From NCBI RefSeq assembly GCF_011386835.1, contig NW_027052969.1, positions 19,227 to 83,226 on the forward strand: a stretch of DNA of 64,000 bases. The letters are read 5' to 3'. Of this stretch, positions 43,701 through 55,109 are shown piece after piece (position 1 is the first letter of the stretch; the number at the start of each line of letters is the position of its first letter). The notes beneath the pieces are model-generated. The model saw nothing but the letters and a program-made list of their open reading frames with translations, was not told where the DNA came from and searched no databases. The DNA comes from Chrysemys picta bellii (lineage: Eukaryota > Chordata > Testudines > Emydidae). A program made the position numbers and the translations under genes.

Positions 43701-46700
43701 GCTAGCGATGCAGTGCCTGGTGTCAGAGACCTGTGGCCCCTTAGAGACTAGCAAACTTGGTTTGCTAGAGATGCAGTGCCTGGTGTCAGAGACCTGTGGC
43801 CCCTTAGAGACTAGCAAACCTGGTTTGCTAGAGATGCAGTGCCTGGTGTCAGACCTGTGGCCCCTTAGAGACTAGCAAACCTGGTTTGCTAGCGATGCAG
43901 TGCCTGGTGTCAGACCTGTGGCCCCTTAGAGACTAGCAAACTTGGTTTGCTAGCGATGCAGTGCCTTGTGTCATAGACCTGTGGCCCCTTAGAGACTAGC
44001 AAACTTGGTTTGCTAGCGATGCAGTGCCTTGTGTCAGAGACCTGTGGCCCCTTAGAGACTAGCAAACTTGGTTTGCTAGCGATGCAGTGCCTTGTGTCAG
44101 AGACCTGTGGCCCCTTAGAGACTAGCAAACTTGGTTTGCTAGCGATGCAGTGCCTTGTGTCACAGGCCTGTGGCCCCTTACAGACTAGCAAACTTGGTTT
44201 GCTAGCGATGCAGTGCCTTGTGTCACAGGCCTGTGGCCCCTTAGAGACTAGCAAACTTGGTTTGCTAGCGATGCAGTGCCTGGTGTCAGAGACCTGTGGC
44301 CCCTTAGAGACTAGCAAACTTGGTTTGCTAGCGATGCAGTGCCTGGTGTCAGAGACCTGTGGCCCCTTAGAGACTAGCAAACTTGGTTTGCTAGCGATGC
44401 AGTGCCTGGTGTCAGAGACCTGTGGCCCCTTAGAGACTAGCAAACTTGGTTTGCTAGCGATGCAGTGCCTGGTGTCAGGCCTGTGGCCCCTTAGAGACTA
44501 GCAAACCTGGTTTGCTAGAGATGCAGTGCCTGGTGTCAGGCCTGTGGCCCCTTAGAGACTAGCAAACCTGGTTTGCTAGAGATGCAGTGCCTTGTGTCAG
44601 AGACCTGTGGCCCCTTAGAGACTAGCAAACCTGGTTTGCTAGAGATGCAGTGCCTGGTGTCAGACCTGTGGCCCCTTAGAGACTAGCAAACCTGGTTTGC
44701 TAGAGATGCAGTGCCTGGTGTCAGAGACCTGTGGCCCCTTAGAGACTAGCAAACTTGGTTTGCTAGAGATGCAGTGCCTTGTGTCAGAGACCTGTGGCCC
44801 CTTAGAGACTAGCAAACTTGGTTTGCTAGAGATGCAGTGCCTTGTGTCAGAGACCTGTGGCCCCTTAGAGACTAGCAAACTTGGTTTGCTAGCGATGCAG
44901 TGCCTTGTGTCAGAGACCTGTGGCCCCTTAGAGACTAGCAAACTTGGTTTGCTAGCGATGCAGTGCCTGGTGTCAGAGGCCTGTGGCCCCTTAGAGACTA
45001 GCAAACTTGGTTTGCTAGCGATGCAGTGCCTTGTGTCACAGGCCTGTGGCCCCTTAGAGACTAGCAAACCTGGTTTGCTAGCGATGCAGTGCCTTGTGTC
45101 AGAGACCTGTGGCCCCTTAGAGACTAGCAAACCTGGTTTGCTAGCGATGCAGTGCCTGGTGTCAGGCCTGTGGCCCCTTAGAGACTAGCAAACCTGGTTT
45201 GCTAGAGATGCAGTGCCTGGTGTCAGGCCTGTGGCCCCTTAGAGACTAGCAAACCTGGTTTGCTAGAGATGCAGTGCCTGGTGTCAGGCCTGTGGCCCCT
45301 TAGAGACTACCAAACCTGGTTGCTAGCGATGCAGTGCCTGGTGTCAGGCCTGTGTCCCCTTGGAAACTAGCAAACCTGGTTTGCTAGCGATGCAGTGCCT
45401 GGTGTCAGAGACCTGTGGCCCCTTAGAGACTAGCAAACTTGGTTTGCTAGCGATGCAGTGCCTTGTGTCAGAGACCTGTGGCCCCTCAGAGACTAGCAAA
45501 CTTGGTTAGCTAGCGATGCAGTGCCTGGTGTCAGGCCTGTGGCCCCTTAGAGACTAGCAAACTTGGTTTGCTAGCGATGCAGTGCCTTGTGTCAGAGACC
45601 TGTGGCCCCTTAGAGACTAGCAAACTTGGTTTGCTAGCGATGCAGTGCCTTGTGTCAGAGACCTGTGGCCCCTTAGAGACTAGCAAACTTGGTTTGCTAG
45701 CGATGCAGTGCCTTGTGTCAGAGACCTGTGGCCCCTTAGAGACTAGCAAACTTGGTTTGCTAGCGATGCAGTGCCTTGTGTCAGGCCTGTGGCCCCTTAG
45801 AGACTAGCAAACTTGGTTTGCTAGAGATGCAGTGCCTGGTGTCAGGCCTGTGGCCCCTTAGAGACTAGCAAACTTGGTTTGCTAGAGATGCAGTGCCTGG
45901 TGTCAGAGACCTGTGGCCCCTTAGAGACTAGCAAACTTGGTTTGCTAGCGATGCAGTGCCTGGTGTCAGAGACCTGTGGCCCCTTAGAGACTAGCAAACT
46001 TGGTTTGCTAGCGATGCAGTGCCTGGTGTCAGAGACCTGTGGCCCCTTAGAGACTAGCAAACTTGGTTTGCTAGAGATGCAGTGCCTGGTGTCAGAGACC
46101 TGTGGCCCCTTAGAGACTAGCAAACCTGGTTTGCTAGAGATGCAGTGCCTGGTGTCAGACCTGTGGCCCCTTAGAGACTAGCAAACCTGGTTTGCTAGCG
46201 ATGCAGTGCCTGGTGTCAGACCTGTGGCCCCTTAGAGACTAGCAAACTTGGTTTGCTAGCGATGCAGTGCCTTGTGTCATAGACCTGTGGCCCCTTAGAG
46301 ACTAGCAAACTTGGTTTGCTAGCGATGCAGTGCCTTGTGTCAGAGACCTGTGGCCCCTTAGAGACTAGCAAACTTGGTTTGCTAGCGATGCAGTGCCTTG
46401 TGTCAGAGACCTGTGGCCCCTTAGAGACTAGCAAACTTGGTTTGCTAGCGATGCAGTGCCTTGTGTCACAGGCCTGTGGCCCCTTACAGACTAGCAAACT
46501 TGGTTTGCTAGCGATGCAGTGCCTTGTGTCACAGGCCTGTGGCCCCTTAGAGACTAGCAAACTTGGTTTGCTAGCGATGCAGTGCCTGGTGTCAGAGACC
46601 TGTGGCCCCTTAGAGACTAGCAAACTTGGTTTGCTAGCGATGCAGTGCCTGGTGTCAGAGACCTGTGGCCCCTTAGAGACTAGCAAACTTGGTTTGCTAG

Positions 46701-49700
46701 CGATGCAGTGCCTGGTGTCAGAGACCTGTGGCCCCTTAGAGACTAGCAAACTTGGTTTGCTAGCGATGCAGTGCCTGGTGTCAGGCCTGTGGCCCCTTAG
46801 AGACTAGCAAACCTGGTTTGCTAGAGATGCAGTGCCTGGTGTCAGGCCTGTGGCCCCTTAGAGACTAGCAAACCTGGTTTGCTAGAGATGCAGTGCCTTG
46901 TGTCAGAGACCTGTGGCCCCTTAGAGACTAGCAAACCTGGTTTGCTAGAGATGCAGTGCCTGGTGTCAGACCTGTGGCCCCTTAGAGACTAGCAAACCTG
47001 GTTTGCTAGAGATGCAGTGCCTGGTGTCAGAGACCTGTGGCCCCTTAGAGACTAGCAAACTTGGTTTGCTAGAGATGCAGTGCCTTGTGTCAGAGACCTG
47101 TGGCCCCTTAGAGACTAGCAAACTTGGTTTGCTAGAGATGCAGTGCCTTGTGTCAGAGACCTGTGGCCCCTTAGAGACTAGCAAACTTGGTTTGCTAGCG
47201 ATGCAGTGCCTTGTGTCAGAGACCTGTGGCCCCTTAGAGACTAGCAAACTTGGTTTGCTAGCGATGCAGTGCCTGGTGTCAGAGGCCTGTGGCCCCTTAG
47301 AGACTAGCAAACTTGGTTTGCTAGCGATGCAGTGCCTTGTGTCACAGGCCTGTGGCCCCTTAGAGACTAGCAAACCTGGTTTGCTAGCGATGCAGTGCCT
47401 TGTGTCAGAGACCTGTGGCCCCTTAGAGACTAGCAAACCTGGTTTGCTAGCGATGCAGTGCCTGGTGTCAGGCCTGTGGCCCCTTAGAGACTAGCAAACC
47501 TGGTTTGCTAGAGATGCAGTGCCTGGTGTCAGGCCTGTGGCCCCTTAGAGACTAGCAAACCTGGTTTGCTAGAGATGCAGTGCCTGGTGTCAGGCCTGTG
47601 GCCCCTTAGAGACTACCAAACCTGGTTGCTAGCGATGCAGTGCCTGGTGTCAGGCCTGTGTCCCCTTGGAAACTAGCAAACCTGGTTTGCTAGCGATGCA
47701 GTGCCTGGTGTCAGAGACCTGTGGCCCCTTAGAGACTAGCAAACTTGGTTTGCTAGCGATGCAGTGCCTTGTGTCAGAGACCTGTGGCCCCTTAGAGACT
47801 AGCAAACTTGGTTTGCTAGCGATGCAGTGCCTTGTGTCAGAGACCTGTGGCCCCTTAGAGACTAGCAAACTTGGTTTGCTAGCGATGCAGTGCCTTGTGT
47901 CAGAGACCTGTGGCCCCTTAGAGACTAGCAAACTTGGTTTGCTAGCGATGCAGTGCCTTGTGTCAGAGACCTGTGGCCCCTTAGAGACTAGCAAACTTGG
48001 TTTGCTAGCGATGCAGTGCCTTGTGTCAGAGACCTGTGGCCCCTTAGAGACTAGCAAACTTGGTTTGCTAGCGATGCAGTGCCTTGTGTCAGAGACCTGT
48101 GGCCCCTTAGAGACTAGCAAACTTGGTTTGCTAGCGATGCAGTGCCTTGTGTCAGAGGCCTGTGGCCCCTTAGAGACTAGCAAACCTGGTTTGCTAGAGA
48201 TGCAGTGCCTTGTGTCAGGCCTGTGGCCCCTTAGAGACTAGCAAACCTGGTTTGCTAGAGATGCAGTGCCTGGTGTCAGGCCTGTGGCCCCTTAGAGACT
48301 AGCAAACCTGGTTTGCTAGAGATGCAGTGCCGGGTGTCAGAGACCTGTGGCCCCTTAGTGACTAGCAAACCTGGTTTGCTAGCGATGCAGTGCCGGGTGT
48401 CAGAGACCTGTGGCCCCTTAGAGACTAGCAAACTTGGTTTGCTAGCGATGCAGTGCCTTGTGTCAGGCCTGTGGCCCCTTAGAGACTAGCAAACCTGGTT
48501 TGCTAGCGATGCAGTGCCTGGTGTCAGGCCTGTGGCCCCTTAGAGACTAGCAAACCTGGTTTGCTAGAGATGCAGTGCCTGGTGTCAGAGACCTGTGGCC
48601 CCTTAGAGACTAGCAAACTTGGTTTGCTAGAGATGCAGTGCCTTGTGTCAGAGACCTGTGGCCCCTTAGAGACTAGCAAACTTGGTTTGCTAGCGATGCA
48701 GTGCCTTGTGTCACAGGCCTGTGGCCCCTTAGAGACTAGCAAACTTGGTTTGCTAGCGATGCAGTGCCTTGTGTCACAGGCCTGTGGCCCCTTAGAGACT
48801 AGCAAACTTGGTTTGCTAGCGATGCAGTGCCTGGTGTCACAGGCCTGTGGCCCCTTAGAGACTAGCAAACTTGGTTTGCTAGCGATGCAGTGCCTGGTGT
48901 CAGAGACCTGTGGCCCCTTAGAGACTAGCAAACCTGGTTTGCTAGCGATGCAGTGCCTGGTGTCAGGCCTGTGGCCCCTTAGAGACTAGCAAACCTGGTT
49001 TGCTAGAGATGCAGTGCCTGGTGTCAGGCCTGTGGCCCCTTAGAGACTAGCAAACCTGGTTTGCTAGAGATGCAGTGCCTTGTGTCAGAGACCTGTGGCC
49101 CCTTAGAGACTAGCAAACCTGGTTTGCTAGAGATGCAGTGCCTGGTGTCAGACCTGTGGCCCCTTAGAGACTAGCAAACCTGGTTTGCTAGAGATGCAGT
49201 GCCTGGTGTCAGAGACCTGTGGCCCCTTAGAGACTAGCAAACTTGGTTTGCTAGAGATGCAGTGCCTTGTGTCAGAGACCTGTGGCCCCTTAGAGACTAG
49301 CAAACTTGGTTTGCTAGAGATGCAGTGACTTGTGTCAGAGACCTGTGGCCCCTTAGAGACTAGCAAACTTGGTTTGCTAGCGATGCAGTGCCTTGTGTCA
49401 GAGACCTGTGGCCCCTTAGAGACTAGCAAACTTGGTTTGCTAGCGATGCAGTGCCTGGTGTCAGAGGCCTGTGGCCCCTTAGAGACTAGCAAACTTGGTT
49501 TCCTAGCGATGCAGTGCCTTGTGTCACAGGCCTGTGGCCCCTTAGAGACTAGCAAACCTGGTTTGCTAGCGATGCAGTGCCTTGTGTCAGAGACCTGTGG
49601 CCCCTTAGAGACTAGCAAACCTGGTTTGCTAGCGATGCAGTGCCTGGTGTCAGGCCTGTGGCCCCTTAGAGACTAGCAAACCTGGTTTGCTAGAGATGCA

Positions 49701-52700
49701 GTGCCTGGTGTCAGGCCTGTGGCCCCTTAGAGACTAGCAAACCTGGTTTGCTAGAGATGCAGTGCCTGGTGTCAGGCCTGTGGCCCCTTAGAGACTAGCA
49801 AACCTGGTTTGCTAGCGATGCAGTGCCTGGTGTCAGGCCTGTGTCCCCTTGGAAACTAGCAAACCTGGTTTGCTAGCGATGCAGTGCCTGGTGTCAGGCC
49901 TGTGTCCCCTTGGAAACTAGCAAACCTGGTTTGCTAGCGATGCAGTGCCTGGTGTCAGAGACCTGTGGCACCTTAGAGACTAGCAAACTTGGTTTGCTAG
50001 CGATGCAGTGCCTTGTGTCAGAGACCTGTGGCCCCTTAGAGACTAGCAAACTTGGTTTGCTAGAGATGCAGTGCCTTGTGTCAGAGACCTGTGGCCCCTT
50101 AGAGACTAGCAAACTTGGTTTGGTAGAGATGCAGTGCCTTGTGTCAGAGACCTGTGGCCCCTTAGAGACTAGCAAACTTGGTTTGCTAGCGATGCAGTGC
50201 CTTGTGTCAGAGGCCTGTGGCCCCTTAGAGACTAGCAAACTTGGTTTGCTAGCGATGCAGTGCCTTGTGTCAGAGACCTGTGGCCCCTTAGAGACTAGCA
50301 AACTTGGTTTGCTAGCGATGCAGTGCCTTGTGTCAGAGACCTGTGGCCCCTTAGAGACTAGCAAACTTGGTTTGCTAGCGATGCAGTGCCTTGTGTCACA
50401 GGCCTGTGGCCCCTTAGAGACTAGCAAACTTGGTTTGCTAGAAATGCAGTGCCTTGTGTCAGAGACCTGTGGCCCCTTAGAGACTAGCAAACTTGGTTTG
50501 CTAGCGATGCAGTGCCTTGTGTCACAGGCCTGTGGCCCCTTAGAGACTAGCAAACTTGGTTTGCTAGAAATGCAGTGCCTTGTGTCAGAGACCTGTGGCC
50601 CCTTAGAGACTAGCAAACTTGGTTTGCTAGAGATGCAGTGCCTTGTGTCAGAGACCTGTGGCCCCTTAGAGACTAGCAAACCTGGTTTGCTAGAGATGCA
50701 GTGCCTTGTGTCAGAGACCTGTGGCCCCTTAGAGACTAGCAAACTTGGTTTGCTAGCGATGCAGTGCCTTGTGTCAGAGGCCTGTGGCCCCTTAGAGACT
50801 AGCAAACCTGGTTTGCTAGAGATGCAGTGCCTGGTGTCAGAGGCCTGTGGCCCCTTAGAGACTAGCAAACCTGGTTTGCTAGAGATGCAGTGCCTGGTGT
50901 CAGAGGCCTGTGGCCCCTTAGAGACTAGCAAACCTGGTTTGCTAGAGATGCAGTGCCTGGTGTCAGGCCTGTGGCCCCTTAGAGACTAGCAAACCTGGTT
51001 TGCTAGCGATGCAGTGCCTGGTGTCAGGCCTGTGGCCCCTTAGAGACTAGCAAACCTGGTTTGCTAGCGATGCAGTGCCTTGTGTCAGAGACCTGTGGCC
51101 CCTTAGAGACTAGCAAACTTGGTTTGCTAGCGATGCAGTGCCTTGTGTCAGAGACCTGTGGCCCCTTAGAGACTAGCAAACTTGGTTTGCTAGCGATGCA
51201 GTGCCTTGTGTCAGAGACCTGTGGCCCCTTAGAGACTAGCAAACTTGGTTTGCTAGCGATGCAGTGCCTTGTGTCACAGGCCTGTGGCCCCTTAGAGACT
51301 AGCAAACTTGGTTTGCTAGAAATGCAGTGCCTTGTGTCAGAGACCTGTGGCCCCTTAGAGACTAGCAAACTTGGTTTGCTAGCGATGCAGTGCCTTGTTT
51401 CACAGGCCTGTGGCCCCTTAGAGACTAGCAAACTTGGTTTGCTAGAAATGCAGTGCCTTGTGTCAGAGACCTGTGGCCCCTTAGAGACTAGCAAACTTGG
51501 TTTGCTAGAGATGCAGTTCCTTGTGTCAGAGACCTGTGGCCCCTTAGAGACTAGCAAACCTGGTTTGCTAGAGATGCAGTGCCTTGTGTCAGAGACCTGT
51601 GGCCCCTTAGAGACTAGCAAACTTGGTTTGCTAGCGATGCAGTGCCTGGTGTCAGAGGCCTGTGGCCCCTTAGAGACTAGCAAACCTGGTTTGCTAGAGA
51701 TGCAGTGCCTGGTGTCAGAGGCCTGTGGCCCCTTAGAGACTAGCAAACCTGGTTTGCTAGAGATGCAGTACCTGGTGTCAGAGGCCTGTGGCCCCTTAGA
51801 GACTAGCAAACCTGGTTTGCTAGAGATGCAGTGCCTGGTGTCAGGCCTGTGGCCCCTTAGAGACTAGCAAACCTGGTTTGCTAGCGATGCAGTGCCTGGT
51901 GTCAGGCCTGTGGCCCCTTAGAGACTAGCAAACCTGGTTTGCTAGCGATGCAGTGCCTGGTGTCAGCCACCTGTGGCCCCTTAGAGACTAGCAAACCTGG
52001 TTTGCTAGCGATGCAGTGCCTGGTGTCAGGCACCTGTGGCCCCTTAGAGACTAGCAAACCTGGTTTGCTAGCGATGCAGTGCCTTGTGTCATAGACCTGT
52101 GGCCCCTTAGAGACTATCAAACTTGGTTTGCTAGCGATGCAGTGCCTTGTGTCAGAGACCTGTGGCCCCTTAGAGACTAGCAAACTTGGTTTGCTAGCGA
52201 TGCAGTGCCTTGTGTCAGAGACCTGTGGCCCCTCAGAGACTAGCAAACTTGGTTTGCTAGCGATGCAGTGCCTTGTGTCAGAGACCTGTGGCCCCTCAGA
52301 GACTAGCAAACTTGGTTAGCTAGCGATGCAGTGCCTGGTGTCAGGCCTGTGGCCCCTTAGAGACTAGCAAACTTGGTTTGCTAGCGATGCAGTGCCTTGT
52401 GTCAGAGACCTGTGGCCCCTTAGAGACTAGCAAACTTGGTTTGCTAGCGATGCAGTGCCTTGTGTCAGAGACCTGTGGCCCCTTAGAGACTAGCAAACTT
52501 GGTTTGCTAGCGATGCAGTGCCTTGTGTCAGAGACCTGTGGCCCCTTAGAGACTAGCAAACTTGGTTTGCTAGCGATGCAGTGCCTTGTGTCAGGCCTGT
52601 GGCCCCTTAGAGACTAGCAAACTTGGTTTGCTAGAGATGCAGTGCCTGGTGTCAGGCCTGTGGCCCCTTAGAGACTAGCAAACTTGGTTTGCTAGAGATG

Positions 52701-54480
52701 CAGTGCCTGGTGTCAGAGACCTGTGGCCCCTTAGAGACTAGCAAACTTGGTTTGCTAGCGATGCAGTGCCTGGTGTCAGAGACCTGTGGCCCCTTAGAGA
52801 CTAGCAAACTTGGTTTGCTAGCGATGCAGTGCCTGGTGTCAGAGACCTGTGGCCCCTTAGAGACTAGCAAACTTGGTTTGCTAGAGATGCAGTGCCTGGT
52901 GTCAGAGACCTGTGGCCCCTTAGAGACTAGCAAACCTGGTTTGCTAGAGATGCAGTGCCTGGTGTCAGACCTGTGGCCCCTTAGAGACTAGCAAACCTGG
53001 TTTGCTAGCGATGCAGTGCCTGGTGTCAGACCTGTGGCCCCTTAGAGACTAGCAAACTTGGTTTGCTAGCGATGCAGTGCCTTGTGTCATAGACCTGTGG
53101 CCCCTTAGAGACTAGCAAACTTGGTTTGCTAGCGATGCAGTGCCTTGTGTCAGAGACCTGTGGCCCCTTAGAGACTAGCAAACTTGGTTTGCTAGCGATG
53201 CAGTGCCTTGTGTCAGAGACCTGTGGCCCCTTAGAGACTAGCAAACTTGGTTTGCTAGCGATGCAGTGCCTTGTGTCACAGGCCTGTGGCCCCTTACAGA
53301 CTAGCAAACTTGGTTTGCTAGCGATGCAGTGCCTTGTGTCACAGGCCTGTGGCCCCTTAGAGACTAGCAAACTTGGTTTGCTAGCGATGCAGTGCCTGGT
53401 GTCAGAGACCTGTGGCCCCTTAGAGACTAGCAAACTTGGTTTGCTAGCGATGCAGTGCCTGGTGTCAGAGACCTGTGGCCCCTTAGAGACTAGCAAACTT
53501 GGTTTGCTAGCGATGCAGTGCCTGGTGTCAGAGACCTGTGGCCCCTTAGAGACTAGCAAACTTGGTTTGCTAGCGATGCAGTGCCTGGTGTCAGGCCTGT
53601 GGCCCCTTAGAGACTAGCAAACCTGGTTTGCTAGAGATGCAGTGCCTGGTGTCAGGCCTGTGGCCCCTTAGAGACTAGCAAACCTGGTTTGCTAGAGATG
53701 CAGTGCCTTGTGTCAGAGACCTGTGGCCCCTTAGAGACTAGCAAACCTGGTTTGCTAGAGATGCAGTGCCTGGTGTCAGACCTGTGGCCCCTTAGAGACT
53801 AGCAAACCTGGTTTGCTAGAGATGCAGTGCCTGGTGTCAGAGACCTGTGGCCCCTTAGAGACTAGCAAACTTGGTTTGCTAGAGATGCAGTGCCTTGTGT
53901 CAGAGACCTGTGGCCCCTTAGAGACTAGCAAACTTGGTTTGCTAGAGATGCAGTGCCTTGTGTCAGAGACCTGTGGCCCCTTAGAGACTAGCAAACTTGG
54001 TTTGCTAGCGATGCAGTGCCTTGTGTCAGAGACCTGTGGCCCCTTAGAGACTAGCAAACTTGGTTTGCTAGCGATGCAGTGCCTGGTGTCAGAGGCCTGT
54101 GGCCCCTTAGAGACTAGCAAACTTGGTTTGCTAGCGATGCAGTGCCTTGTGTCACAGGCCTGTGGCCCCTTAGAGACTAGCAAACCTGGTTTGCTAGCGA
54201 TGCAGTGCCTTGTGTCAGAGACCTGTGGCCCCTTAGAGACTAGCAAACCTGGTTTGCTAGCGATGCAGTGCCTGGTGTCAGGCCTGTGGCCCCTTAGAGA
54301 CTAGCAAACCTGGTTTGCTAGAGATGCAGTGCCTGGTGTCAGGCCTGTGGCCCCTTAGAGACTAGCAAACCTGGTTTGCTAGAGATGCAGTGCCTGGTGT
54401 CAGGCCTGTGGCCCCTTAGAGACTAGCAAACCTGGTTGCTAGCGATGCAGTGCCTGGTGTCAGGCCTGTGTCCCCTTGGA
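37800..54480 (+). repeat. Long-range duplication, offset about 9.1-9.9 kb
   Basis: Monomer order from about 37.8 to 45.3 kb is repeated from about 47.67 to 54.4 kb. The offset starts near 9870, becomes 9807 after one monomer is lost, returns to 9870 around 40.0/49.9 kb and settles at 9116 from 41.9 kb to 45.2 kb, all differences being close to multiples of 63. Shared landmarks include CCGGGTG monomers, GCAGTGACTTG (39530, 49327), TTAGCTAGC (43201, 52317) and CAGCCACC (about 42848, 51964). Copy-specific monomer losses and gains explain the stepwise offset. Confidence 0.83.
43125..47736 (+). repeat. Complete tandem HOR duplication, period 2306 bp (37 monomers)
   Basis: Copies at about 43125-45430 and 45431-47736 share TTAGCTAGC (43201, 45507), CATAGACC (43972, 46278), CTTACAGAC (about 44178, 46484) and a 60-bp monomer with ACCAAACCTGGTTGC (about 45308, 47614). 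The period fits 37 monomers including 12 of 61 bp and the extra 1-bp deletion. A third relative at about 52.2-54.5 kb has the same 1-bp deletion but retains AGCAAAC, so it derives from a state before the G to C change. Confidence 0.87.
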
Positions 54481-55109
54481 AACTAGCAAACCTGGTTTGC
54501 TAGCGATGCAGTGCCTGGTGTCAGAGACCTGTGGCCCCTTAGAGACTAGCAAACTTGGTTTGCTAGCGATGCAGTGCCTTGTGTCAGAGACCTGTGGCCC
54601 CTTAGAGACTAGCAAACTTGGTTTGCTAGCGATGCAGTGCCTTGTGTCAGAGACCTGTGGCCCCTTAGAGACTAGCAAACTTGGTTTGCTAGTGATGCAG
54701 TGCCTTGTGTCAGAGACCTGTGGCCCCTTAGAGACTAGCAAACTTGGTTTGCTAGCGATGCAGTGCCTTGTGTCAGAGACCTGTGGCCCCTTAGAGACTA
54801 GCAAACCTGGTTTGCTAGAGATGCAGTGCCTGGTGTCAGGCCTGTGGCCCCTTAGAGACTAGCAAACCTGGTTTGCTAGAGATGCAGTGCCGGGTGTCAG
54901 AGACCTGTGGCCCCTTAGAGACTAGCAAACCTGGTTTGCTAGCGATGCAGTGCCGGGTGTCAGAGACCTGTGGCCCCTTAGAGACTAGCAAACTTGGTTT
55001 GCTAGCGATGCAGTGCCTGGTGTCAGAGACCTGTGGCCCCTTAGAGACTAGCAAACTTGGTTTGCTAGCGATGCAGTGCCTTGTGTCAGGCCTGTGGCCC
55101 CTTAGAGAC

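Noticed and set aside
1..54900. Dozens of shorter open frames of 60-480 codons on both strands
   Set aside because: Their ends coincide with 61-mers, 62-mers or single-base stops (CATAG, GTGACTTG). The same 21-residue unit is repeated without unique termini, start context, promoter or splice pattern.
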